Counted from the first letter of the stretch, positions 1-7,015 are shown. The stretch is 12,712 nucleotides of DNA from JALYIM01 sp040003205 (GCA_040003205.1 JBDUDA010000068.1:1-12712), one strand, 5' to 3'. Notes: generated by a model not told the origin, from the sequence alone. Program-made: numbers and translations.

Positions 1-1
1 G

Positions 2-643
2 ATTTCGCGCGCGGTAGATCTGAGCCGTGCAGATTATCCGGTTTCGCCCGATGCGGATCCCATCGGCGCCCAGATCAGCACGGAAGGTTTGGCCTATTGG
101 AGACCGCATTTTGGGACGTTGCTCCAGGTCCGGCCAAATGATACCTATCATTTCCGAAGCGGAATGGCCCCCGGCTTGGCTTTCGCGCTATTCAATGTCG
201 CAGGATGGAAGGACCAGGTCGGCACCTTTATACCCGCGGATTTTCCGTTTGAGTGGATGCGCACCCAGGTCGAGCAGCTTAAGATCGTACGGCCCTATTA
301 TTACGGCGATTACTATCCCATCTCGCCTTGCAGCGCGTCCTCCGACTGCACCACCGATCCGAGCAAAGAGCAGAGTGCAGCGTACGAATGGGCGGCCTGG
401 CAGTTTAATCGCCCTGACCATGGAGACGGAATGGTACAGGCCTTCCGCCGGGAAGAAAACGAGGAGTCCTCGAGAGATTTGCGTTTGCGAGGGCTTGATC
501 CCGCTGCTATGTACGAGGTTACGGATCTCGACGCAAAATTGCCTACCACCATTTCCGGGCGAGACTTGACGGAGCACGGACTGCGCGTGGAAATCCCAGG
601 GAAGCGCGGTGCCGCGATCATTATCTATAAAAAGGTCGGTTAG
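2..643 (+). CDS. GH36-type alpha-galactosidase-like protein, C-terminal part (5' truncated by window edge)
   Basis: The frame is open from base 2 to the TAG at 641-643, giving about 213 residues. No real start is visible; the TTG at 89 lies inside the conserved region, so the gene begins before the window. The visible part matches the end of a GH36 (clan GH-D) catalytic barrel. It has an R-A-V-x-L-x-R-A-D-Y stretch at the very beginning, then a TEGLAYWRPHFGT-like segment, a YHFRSGMAPG segment, and a C-terminal beta-domain with DGMVQAFRR and the LRGLDPAAMYEV motif. The nucleophile and acid/base regions lie upstream, outside the window. The LRGL-x-P-x-A-x-Y module is shared with the two minus-strand glycosidases at 2264-4414 and 10516-12669, so these are paralogues. 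The enzyme is probably a secreted or periplasmic exo-acting alpha-glycosidase; substrate unknown. It converges with, and overlaps by 4 bases, the FAH-family gene on the other strand. Confidence 0.82.
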   Translation: MSRAVDLSRADYPVSPDADPIGAQISTEGLAYWRPHFGTLLQVRPNDTYHFRSGMAPGLAFALFNVAGWKDQVGTFIPADFPFEWMRTQVEQLKIVRPYYYGDYYPISPCSASSDCTTDPSKEQSAAYEWAAWQFNRPDHGDGMVQAFRREENEESSRDLRLRGLDPAAMYEVTDLDAKLPTTISGRDLTEHGLRVEIPGKRGAAIIIYKKVG

Positions 644-1479
644 AGGGTTACATTCTGGCTTTGCTCACCAAGACTGGAAATTCCCAATCGGGTCCGATTG
701 CCGGGACGTAAGTAAACCGGCGGCTTAAGGCCGAAACCAACACCCGGGGGCGTGCCAGTGGAGATAATGTCCCCTGATTGTAAGCTCATGAACCGGCTCA
801 AATAGCTGATCAGATAAGCCACGCTGAAAATCATCGTTCGAGTTGATCCATTTTGATAACGGTGGCCATCCACTTCCAACCACATATCCAAGTTCTGCGG
901 GTCGGGAACCTCGTCGGGAGTGACCAGCCAGGGCCCGATGGGACCGAATGTGTCGGCGCTCTTCCCTTTTACCCACTGGCCGGTGCCCTCCAGCTGGAAG
1001 GCACGTTCCGAAAGATCATTTATCACGCAATACCCGGCGACATGGGAAAGCGCATCGGGCTGTTCCACGTACTTTGCTGGGCTGCCGATGACCACGCCCA
1101 GTTCGATCTCCCAGTCCGTCTTCTTCGATCCTCGCGGGATGACAACGTCGTCGTAAGGACCACAAATTTACGATGTCGCCTTCATGAAGATCACGGGTTC
1201 GACGGGCACAGCCATCCCGGCCTCCGCCGCATGATCGGAATAGTTCAAGCCGATACAGACGAACTTTCCCACCCTTCCCACACAGGGGCCAATCCTGGGC
1301 TGATCCGTAACCTTGGGCAAAAGAGAAAGATCCGTGCTCCGTATTTTTGCTATCGACGCGGGGAGCAATGAGTCGCCCGCAAGATCCGGGACAAGCCCCG
1401 ACAGATCGCGGATTTCTCCGTCGGCAAGCAGAATGCCAGGCTTCTCTCGCCCGGGTGGGCCATAGCGCAACAGTCTCAT
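640..1479 (-). pseudogene. Fumarylacetoacetate hydrolase family gene (2,4-diketo-3-deoxy-L-fuconate/rhamnonate hydrolase-like), interrupted by an in-frame stop
   Basis: Read on the minus strand from ATG 1479, the frame gives 279 residues to TAA 640-642, the usual length for this family, but codon 104 (1168-1170) is TAA. Both halves are in the same frame and well conserved. The first holds the N-terminal MRLLRYG segment and the GKFVCIGLNYSDHAAEAG and FMKATS motifs. The second resumes directly with ICGPYDDVVIPRGSKK, then WEIELGVVIG (E124 and E126, candidate metal ligands), INDLSER (D155), QWVKGKSADTFGPIGPW and ISTGTPPGVG. Only one codon is wrong, so this is a nonsense mutation or a sequence error, not a frameshift. 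Intact homologues hydrolyse 2,4-diketo-3-deoxy sugar acids to pyruvate plus a hydroxy acid. The gene is third in the minus operon, 24 bases after the SDR, with a GGAG site (1485-1488) 5 bases before the ATG. The substrate assignment rests on the SDR partner. Other FAH-family substrates remain possible. Confidence 0.85.
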
Positions 1480-1484
1480 TCTTT

Positions 1485-1488
1485 CTCC
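1485..1488 (-). promoter_or_regulatory. Ribosome binding site of the FAH-family gene
   Basis: GGAG on the minus strand, 5 bases before ATG 1479. It fixes the start of the interrupted gene and shows that its translation signal is still intact. Confidence 0.6.
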
Positions 1489-1503
1489 AGGAAATAGTGG
1501 TTT

Positions 1504-2247
1504 CTACAGGCTGAAACCGCCATCGATGATGTGGGTCTGGCCCGTGGTGTATCGGGATTCATCCGAGGCCAGATATACAGCCAGCGCCGCAATTTCCTCG
1601 GGACGGCCGATGCGGCCCATCGGCTGCCGTGCGATAAAATCAGCGCGAGCCTTTTCAATATCCCCTTGCGCAGCAATTCGCTGGTCGAGCGAAGGGGACT
1701 GCACAGTGCCTGGACAGACTGCATTGCAGCGAATGCCCTTGCGAATGAAATCTGCGGCAATCGACTTGGTCAGCCCGATCACCGCGGCCTTCGTGCTTCC
1801 ATAAACAAATCGGTTGGGCGCCGCTTTAATACTGGATGCAGCCGACGACATATTAATGATGCTTCCTTTTCCGGCTGCCAGCATGGCAGGCAGAAAGGCG
1901 TGGCAGGTGCGATACATGGACTTGACGTTCAAATCGAAGGAGAAATCCCAATCTTTCTCTGCGCAGTCGAGGATGGTCCCGTGATGAACGTAGCCGGCGC
2001 AGTTGAACAAAATCTCGAGCGGCCCCACTTCGGCGGCGAAATCACTCACGTCCTGCGATTTGCGGACATCCAACCGATGTGTACGAATGCTGGGCCGATC
2101 CTGGCTGAGGGCGGCAAGGGACGACTCGTCAATATCGGTGGCCCAAACCACGGCGCCCTCGTCAGCGAAGGCAAGAGCAGTGGCGCGGCCAATGCCTTGT
2201 CCGGCTGCCGTGACCACCGCGATCATTCCCGCGAGTCTGCCGCTCAT
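1504..2247 (-). CDS. Short-chain dehydrogenase/reductase, 2-keto-3-deoxy-L-fuconate dehydrogenase-like (DHRS6/BDH2-type)
   Basis: A 247-residue classical SDR, the usual length for the family. It shows the cofactor loop TAAGQGIG (residues 13-20), an acidic D38 at the end of beta-2 that favours NAD over NADP, NCAG at 82-85, N107, the serine motif NMSSAASS (132-139), and Y149-x3-K153. The C-terminal CPGTV, RQPMGRIGRPEEIAALAVYLASDES and IIDGG segments resemble mammalian DHRS6/BDH2 and the bacterial enzymes that oxidise 2-keto-3-deoxy-L-fuconate at C4. The next gene is FAH-family, and this SDR-FAH pair is the known end of non-phosphorylative L-fucose and L-rhamnose degradation. The open frame runs upstream to 2322, but that extension lies inside the preceding glycosidase gene. 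ATG 2247 follows an AAGGGG element and gives the canonical N-terminus. It is the middle gene of the minus operon, 16 bases after the glycosidase stop and 24 bases before the FAH start. Exact substrate is inferred. Confidence 0.88.
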   Translation of the reverse strand: MSGRLAGMIAVVTAAGQGIGRATALAFADEGAVVWATDIDESSLAALSQDRPSIRTHRLDVRKSQDVSDFAAEVGPLEILFNCAGYVHHGTILDCAEKDWDFSFDLNVKSMYRTCHAFLPAMLAAGKGSIINMSSAASSIKAAPNRFVYGSTKAAVIGLTKSIAADFIRKGIRCNAVCPGTVQSPSLDQRIAAQGDIEKARADFIARQPMGRIGRPEEIAALAVYLASDESRYTTGQTHIIDGGFSL

Positions 2248-2250
2248 TTT

Positions 2251-2256
2251 CCCCTT
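2251..2256 (-). promoter_or_regulatory. Ribosome binding site deciding the SDR start
   Basis: AAGGGG on the minus strand, 3 bases before ATG 2247, inside the 16-base gap after the glycosidase stop. It supports this start over the longer frame beginning at 2322. Confidence 0.5.
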
Positions 2257-2263
2257 CGGATGA

Positions 2264-4414
2264 CTACTGGACTTCCTCGACATAGACCAGATCGCTGCTG
2301 TACTTGCCCGGTAAGCGAACATTCAAGCCGCTAGTCATAAGTTCTGTTCCGGAGTAGGTTGCGTCCGCGGTCGAGTGATCTTCAGTGCGTATCTTATATT
2401 TGGCATTCGGTTCAAGCCCCCTCAACGAAACCAGGCGCGCGGGCTCGTCGCTGTTGGGGCGAAAAATGTACAAGGTTCCCCGTTTGAGGCCCGCGCTCCA
2501 GTAAAACATGCCATCCCAGTGGTAGCCATCCGGCCGCGGCAGAATATGGTGGACCTTGGCATCCTGCAGGATGGGTCTGATCCAGGATTTGTAGATTTCT
2601 GTCGCTCGCTTGACACCGGCGCGCTGCTCGGAAGTCCAAGTCACGCTATGGGTCGGATCAATCTGCCACGTGCTCATCATTGCAGACCGCCAGAAGTAAG
2701 GTTCCGGCGCATCGGAAACCGTGTCGTAAAAATTCTCGTATGTGTAGTTCATCAGGACTGCCGGCGGGAAGGCGAAACTGGAATCATAGATGGCCTGGCG
2801 GTCGGGCAATGACGAAAGCGTATCGTTCATTGCAATCACATGAACTCTGCGGATGTTCCCGAAATCCTTCATGTGTCCTGAGCCGGAACATCCTTCGATC
2901 ATTAAATCGGGGAATTTCTGGAGCATTGCTTCCTGCACGGCGTAATAGCCGAGCGTGGACCAGTAGCTCACATCCACCCCGTAGTGGTGGCGATGATTGC
3001 TCTGCGCACATTTTGTAACGATGGGAGTGTAGTCGGTCTTGAAATAATCCATCTTGAAATCCGCAATCGCCTGCTGAGTGGCGTGTTCCGCCCAGTCGCG
3101 CGCCGGATCGTAGCCTAAATCGATGAGGGCGTCCCAATTGATGTGGCCGTCAGGATCCAATTTCGGAGGCGATGCAAACCAATCGGGATGTTTCGTAATG
3201 CTTAGTGCTTTGGGATCTTCCGAATTCGAGCCCTGGGTGTAGGCCATCCAGAGGCCCAATTTCATTTCATGGCCGTGCACATACTCCTCAATCGGCCGGT
3301 GGCCGTGAGGAAATCGTTTGTCGTCCCAGCGCCAGTCGCCGGACTGCGGGAACCACATGGCGTCTACGACGAAAGTTTCGAAGCCTAACTCTTTGGCGAG
3401 AGCGGCGCTCTTGAGTACACCCTTTTCCTCGGCGTTAGCGCCTCCACTGTCGAGATAGAGGTTGTAGGCCAGGGTCGGATGCGCGTAACCATTGGGAAAC
3501 CGGGGCACGAGCTTATCCAGAATGAATCGATGAAGCGTATAACTGCCGTCGTCGATATCGCCGGTGTAGCAGCCCACAAATGCGGGTGGAACCAGGAATG
3601 TCTCGCCCGCCGCGACATCGGTCTGAAACGCGGGAACGTTTCCCACCTCGATGCCCAGCGGAGCGGGTCCGTTACCCGGCGCGCTGGCTCCGCCTGCGAA
3701 CGTATGGAAATGAATTCTTCCGATGCCGGAAAACTCCCATCCGACGTAGAGGCCATGAGCGGTTCCCACTTGCATTGCCAGCCACGGCACCGGACTTGCG
3801 CCATCCGTGGGGTCGCTGGTGAGGGTCTCATCAGAATTTCTTCCAACACTGCGAACCAGAGTTCCGCCTTCGGTAGTTGCATTGCCAGCGCCGCGCTTGA
3901 TCCACCAGGCATCCAGCGACTCGTTCGTGGGAACCGCCAAATGACTTAGGACCAGGCTGTCCTGATGACCGATGGTGATCGGCGCTCCGGAATTGTTCGC
4001 AATTGTCAGCCAATGTTCGACTGGTCCGTGGCCCGTACGAGCCTGCCAGATTGATTGCAGCTCCAGGCGGGGAGAAGAGTTCGAAAATCGCAGTACCAAT
4101 TGGCCACTCGGCGGATCGTAAGCGCCGCCTTCATAATGCCAATGAGTTGCCATGGACGACCCTTGTTGCTTGACTGCGGGGAGTAAGACCTCGGGTGCCG
4201 GGGCAAGCAACCAGTTCGAGCCGTCGTTTTTGGGACCGCTTGCGGAGCCAGGGTCCACCGATCCCAGCCACGTAACCGCGGGAACTCCGTCTTGCACAGA
4301 GACCATGATCGCGGTGTCTTGGGTGGTCAGACGCCATTCATTGACTGGGTCCGCGCCCCAAGCGGGGGGGCAACAAGTGGCCACCAATGCAACCAACACA
4401 AGAGACGATTTCAT
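2264..4414 (-). CDS. Secreted GH36-like (clan GH-D) glycoside hydrolase, first gene of the minus operon
   Basis: 716 residues from ATG 4414. An upstream GTG at 4441 would add nine residues before the signal peptide, so ATG is preferred. Residues 1-20 form a Sec signal peptide (MKSSLVLVALVATCC core, cleavage probably after AWG). A beta-sandwich N-domain covers roughly 25-330, followed by a TIM barrel. Barrel landmarks: VVDAMW with D351; RFPHG and MKLGLW (equivalent to the GH36 GMKFGLW strand); KHPDW; and DYFKTDYTP, where K459-x-D461 matches the GH36 K-W-D nucleophile motif. The acid/base region reads EGCSGSGHMKD (C509-D517) in place of the usual C-S-G-G-G-x-R-x-D, so the acid/base residue is uncertain; D517 is a candidate. 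A C-terminal beta-domain carries the LRGLEPNAKYKI motif shared with its paralogues. It probably cleaves an alpha-linked galactose-like or other sugar outside the cytoplasm. Its operon with an SDR and an FAH gene points to a deoxysugar acid pathway. Substrate unknown. Confidence 0.85.
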   Translation of the reverse strand: MKSSLVLVALVATCCPPAWGADPVNEWRLTTQDTAIMVSVQDGVPAVTWLGSVDPGSASGPKNDGSNWLLAPAPEVLLPAVKQQGSSMATHWHYEGGAYDPPSGQLVLRFSNSSPRLELQSIWQARTGHGPVEHWLTIANNSGAPITIGHQDSLVLSHLAVPTNESLDAWWIKRGAGNATTEGGTLVRSVGRNSDETLTSDPTDGASPVPWLAMQVGTAHGLYVGWEFSGIGRIHFHTFAGGASAPGNGPAPLGIEVGNVPAFQTDVAAGETFLVPPAFVGCYTGDIDDGSYTLHRFILDKLVPRFPNGYAHPTLAYNLYLDSGGANAEEKGVLKSAALAKELGFETFVVDAMWFPQSGDWRWDDKRFPHGHRPIEEYVHGHEMKLGLWMAYTQGSNSEDPKALSITKHPDWFASPPKLDPDGHINWDALIDLGYDPARDWAEHATQQAIADFKMDYFKTDYTPIVTKCAQSNHRHHYGVDVSYWSTLGYYAVQEAMLQKFPDLMIEGCSGSGHMKDFGNIRRVHVIAMNDTLSSLPDRQAIYDSSFAFPPAVLMNYTYENFYDTVSDAPEPYFWRSAMMSTWQIDPTHSVTWTSEQRAGVKRATEIYKSWIRPILQDAKVHHILPRPDGYHWDGMFYWSAGLKRGTLYIFRPNSDEPARLVSLRGLEPNAKYKIRTEDHSTADATYSGTELMTSGLNVRLPGKYSSDLVYVEEVQ

Positions 4415-4477
4415 CCTGAGACACCCCAGAGGACCACCCACAATTCTGCCGTCATGATTCGCGCCTTCGGCTGTGGT

Positions 4478-4506
4478 AGGCTAGAAGAGCCACGCATCTA
4501 TGTCAA
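4478..4506 (-). promoter_or_regulatory. Candidate sigma70 promoter of the minus operon
   Basis: On the minus strand a perfect -35 TTGACA (4506-4501) is followed after 17 bases by TAGCCT (4483-4478), a weak -10. Transcription would start near 4470, leaving a leader of about 55 bases before ATG 4414. The position in the divergent gap and the consensus -35 support it; the -10 shares only three of six bases with TATAAT. Confidence 0.38.
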
Positions 4507-4521
4507 CACTATTGTTAACAT
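4500..4521. promoter_or_regulatory. 22-bp near-palindrome, candidate operator
   Basis: The stretch from ATGTCAACAC to TTGTTAACAT is self-complementary at 18 of 22 positions and contains the perfect palindrome TGTTAACA (4513-4520). It covers the -35 of the candidate minus-strand promoter and lies between the two divergent operons. A dimeric repressor (LacI- or GntR-like) could bind here; no such gene is in the window. The rest of the 250-base divergent region shows no further clear promoter for the plus operon. Confidence 0.4.
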
Positions 4522-4614
4522 GATAGCCTGTACTAACCTCGGCCAATGAGATACTCAACCGCAGATCTCGATAAGCGAAAATTCTGAAGCACTTTGTCAT
4601 TGACGACACTACAG

Positions 4615-4633
4615 GGCTCTTCGCGCGAGAGCC
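4615..4633 (+). other. Hairpin in the leader of the kinase-enolase operon
   Basis: GGCTCT (4615-4620) pairs perfectly with AGAGCC (4628-4633) around a 7-base GC-rich loop. It ends 31 bases before ATG 4665. No T-run follows, so it is not a standard terminator. It could be a leader structure, an operator, or chance. Confidence 0.3.
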
Positions 4634-4664
4634 GTAATGGTTCCAGGCGGGGCGGCGGGAAGTC

Positions 4665-5729
4665 ATGAACGTTAGTTCAAATCAAGGTCCGTTAGAAATG
4701 GAATTTGATATTGAGAACTTTGACGCCCTTCGCGATTACCTGACAGAGCATGCGTATATGCAGCCGCACGAGACGGTGTCGCTGAAGAACCTTGCGGGAG
4801 GCGTTTCGAATCGTACCGTTAGAGTAGCCTGGGCCGGTGGGCGCGCCTGGGTCTTAAAACAGGCATTGGCGAAATTGCGCGTCAACGTAGACTGGTTCAG
4901 CAGTCCTGAGAGAATCGTGGTGGAAGCGAAGGCTCTGCGCTGGCTCAATCGCTCGGCTCCCCCTGGAACAACTCCGGCCTTCGTCTTTGAGGATCCGCCG
5001 AATCACCTGATGGGCATGCAAGCAATTCCCGAAGAACACGAGAATTGGAAGTCGGTCTTGCTTGCGGGTCAGGTTATCCCAGACCACTTCACACAATTCG
5101 GTGTGCTCCTGGGCACAATTCATCGCCAGTCTTCGACCGATGGACTGGAAACTCGCCGGACGTTTGCGGATACCACGTACTTTGAAAGTCTCCGACTGGA
5201 GCCTTACTACCTCTATACCGCGCGCCAGATTGCTGAGGCCTCCGAGTTTCTCAATACTCTGGCGAGCGAAACCCTAAATCACAAAGACAGCCTAGCTCAC
5301 GGCGATTTCAGCCCAAAAAACACCTTGATCTACCGAGGCAAGCTGATTCTGCTCGATTACGAAGTGATGCACTTCGGAGATCCGGCGTTCGACGTGGGGT
5401 TCGCTCTGACACACTTTCTCAGCAAGGCGCATCACTTGCCCAAAGAACGTGATCAACTAGCCAGCGCCGCCGGGTTTTTTTGGCAGGTGTACTCCGAAGA
5501 GATCAAGCGGCTGAAATGGGCTGGCACGCTAGAGCCACGAGTTGTACGGCATACACTTGGCTGCCTGCTCGCACGGGTGGCGGGAAAATCGCCGCTGGAG
5601 TATCTGACGCCCGCGGAAGTGGCGCGACAACGGGAAATCGTCCTGACACTTATTCGAAAGCCCCCGGCCGGCGTTACAAATTTGATCGCCGAGTTTGTTC
5701 ACAGGATCGAGGCGCATGCCAAAAATTGA
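4665..5729 (+). CDS. Aminoglycoside phosphotransferase/choline kinase-fold small-molecule kinase
   Basis: 354 residues, typical for the APH/choline kinase superfamily and cytoplasmic (no signal peptide). The N-lobe has a glycine-containing AGGVSNRTVRV loop (about 45-55), the ATP lysine in WVLKQ (K65) and its partner E87 in the ERIVVEAKAL helix. The C-lobe has the catalytic loop HGDFSPKN (212-219; D214 catalytic base, N219 metal) and LLDYE (D231, metal), followed by HFGDPAFDVGF. The KQALAKLRV stretch is reminiscent of 5-methylthioribose kinases, so the substrate may be a sugar or sugar acid instead of an antibiotic. An antibiotic-resistance role is not suggested by context: it is the first gene of an operon and overlaps an enolase paralogue by 14 bases, with a glycosidase downstream. 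ATG 4665 has a purine-rich GGCGGGA just upstream; a second ATG at 4698 is possible. Substrate unknown; a phosphorylated hydroxy acid feeding the enolase-like enzyme is my inference. Confidence 0.8.
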   Translation: MNVSSNQGPLEMEFDIENFDALRDYLTEHAYMQPHETVSLKNLAGGVSNRTVRVAWAGGRAWVLKQALAKLRVNVDWFSSPERIVVEAKALRWLNRSAPPGTTPAFVFEDPPNHLMGMQAIPEEHENWKSVLLAGQVIPDHFTQFGVLLGTIHRQSSTDGLETRRTFADTTYFESLRLEPYYLYTARQIAEASEFLNTLASETLNHKDSLAHGDFSPKNTLIYRGKLILLDYEVMHFGDPAFDVGFALTHFLSKAHHLPKERDQLASAAGFFWQVYSEEIKRLKWAGTLEPRVVRHTLGCLLARVAGKSPLEYLTPAEVARQREIVLTLIRKPPAGVTNLIAEFVHRIEAHAKN

Positions 5730-6987
5730 ACACCTCTCTGGACGCGAAATTCTGGACAGCCGCGGCCGACCTACGGTTCTAGCAACCTGCACACTCGAAG
5801 GCGGAAAGAGCGCGTCCGCGTCCGTGCCGTCGGGAGCATCGACAGGAACCGCCGAAGCCTTCGAATTGCGGGATGGCGAACCCAAGAGATATCGAGGTTT
5901 GGGTTGCCGTCGCGCTGCCGCGAATATTGGTGGAGAACTGCGGACCGCGCTGGCTGGTCGCGAATTCGATCAAGCGAGACTGGATCGAGCCATGATCGAG
6001 CTTGACGGAACTTCAACTAAGTCACGCATCGGCGCGAATGCCATTCTGGCGGTATCCGTTGCCTTCGCGCGAGCCAACGCGCTCCACCGCCGTATTCCTC
6101 TCTACCAGCATTTCGCGGAACTAATCAGGGCTTCGCTGAATAGGCTGCCTCGACTGACCATTAATCTTTTCAGCGGCGGAAAACACGCGGGGCAGCAAGT
6201 GTCGATTCAGGATGTGTTGATCATTCCAATGTCTGCGCGGACAGTCGACGAAGCCCTGGTTTCGGCATCCGATGTTTATCAAGCGGCAGCCGAGCTCGTA
6301 TTCGACAGGTATGGAATGCGCCTCCTCACTGCCGATGAAGGCGGGTTGGCGCCACCCTGCAAGTCTGCCGAAGAGATGCTCGGACTGGCGGTGGAAGCAA
6401 TCGAACGCGCGGGCCACACCCCGGGCAAAGATTTTTTCCTCGGCATCGATGTTGCCTCCACGCATTTTTACCAGAATCACCAGTATCAGTTGGACAACGA
6501 AGTGCTGGACAGTGGCGGGATGATCCAAACCATTTCGAAGTGGCTTGATCGCTATCCCATACTAAGCGTAGAAGACGGGCTCGCAGAGGACGATTGGGAG
6601 AACTGGCCCAAGCTTCGTCGAGCAATCGCTGGCCGCGCGCTCACGCTGGGGGACGACCTCCTATGCACCAACCCCGGCCGCATAAAGCGTGCGGTCGAAG
6701 CCAGCGCCTGCGACGCTTTGCTTCTAAAGGTGAATCAGATCGGCACACTTACCGAGGCGATTGAAGCCTACCAGCTGGCACGGGCGGCGGGATGGTCCGT
6801 AACATTTAGCGTGCGCAGCGGTGAAACCGAAGACAACTGGGCGGCGGATATGGCGTTCGGGTGGCAGGCCGATCAATTCAAGAATGGATCGATCCGGCAG
6901 TCCGAACGTTTGGCAAAGTATAACCGACTGCTCGAAATCGAGGAGACGACGCGCCGGCCACTTGCGGCTTGGTCTGGCCGCGGTTGA
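5716..6987 (+). CDS. Enolase superfamily protein, divergent enolase paralogue
   Basis: 423 residues from ATG 5716, the length of bacterial enolases. GAGG at 5709-5712 supports this start; the TTG at 5695 lies deeper inside the kinase gene. Conserved enolase features: GREILDSRG, the mobile loop SVPSGASTG (S39), GANAILAVS, H157 in GGKHAG, DEGGLAP (E208), metal ligands D245 (GIDVAS), E286 (VEDG) and D313/D314 (GDDL), catalytic base K338 (LLLKVNQIG), R367-S368 and K389. By alignment to yeast enolase, E208 and K338 correspond to E211 and K345. Two active-site positions differ: Q165-D166 replaces Gln-Glu168, and V366 replaces His373 in the S-H-R-S motif. NPTV has become RPTV near the N-terminus. 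It therefore may act on 2-phosphoglycerate with altered kinetics, or on another phospho-hydroxy acid. Context (kinase overlapping by 14 bases upstream, glycosidase 36 bases downstream) argues against the housekeeping enolase. A role like the enolase-related carboxyphosphonoenolpyruvate synthases is an alternative, but no phosphonate gene is seen. Confidence 0.87.
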   Translation: MPKIEHLSGREILDSRGRPTVLATCTLEGGKSASASVPSGASTGTAEAFELRDGEPKRYRGLGCRRAAANIGGELRTALAGREFDQARLDRAMIELDGTSTKSRIGANAILAVSVAFARANALHRRIPLYQHFAELIRASLNRLPRLTINLFSGGKHAGQQVSIQDVLIIPMSARTVDEALVSASDVYQAAAELVFDRYGMRLLTADEGGLAPPCKSAEEMLGLAVEAIERAGHTPGKDFFLGIDVASTHFYQNHQYQLDNEVLDSGGMIQTISKWLDRYPILSVEDGLAEDDWENWPKLRRAIAGRALTLGDDLLCTNPGRIKRAVEASACDALLLKVNQIGTLTEAIEAYQLARAAGWSVTFSVRSGETEDNWAADMAFGWQADQFKNGSIRQSERLAKYNRLLEIEETTRRPLAAWSGRG

Positions 6988-7015
6988 CCTTCCAAGCACA
7001 ACCCAATTGAGGAAC

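Noticed and set aside
640..1479. Two separate small genes, or a frameshifted FAH gene
   Set aside because: Both open stretches are in the same frame (1479 and 1095 differ by a multiple of three), and the sequence between them translates to the expected family residues apart from one TAA.
2248..2322. Longer SDR starting at 2322
   Set aside because: The extra 25 residues overlap the glycosidase coding end, have no SDR features, and the AAGGGG site is placed for ATG 2247.
1531..2334. Long plus-strand open frame antisense to the SDR
   Set aside because: No recognisable domain, and it mirrors a strongly conserved SDR; long antisense frames are common in GC-rich coding DNA.
4415..4441. GTG 4441 as start of the minus-strand glycosidase
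   Set aside because: It would put nine residues, including Pro and Arg, before a standard MKSS signal peptide; ATG 4414 is the better start.
4666..4679. TGAAC/GTTCA inverted repeat over the kinase start codon
   Set aside because: Five-base arms are too short to claim as an operator, and half of it is coding sequence.
5695..5715. Enolase-like start at TTG 5695
   Set aside because: ATG 5716 has GAGG upstream and gives the family N-terminus directly (MPKIEHLSGREILDSRG); the extra seven residues match nothing.
4665..5729. Antibiotic-resistance aminoglycoside phosphotransferase
   Set aside because: The fold is shared with many metabolic kinases, and the operon with an enolase paralogue and glycosidase points to metabolism.
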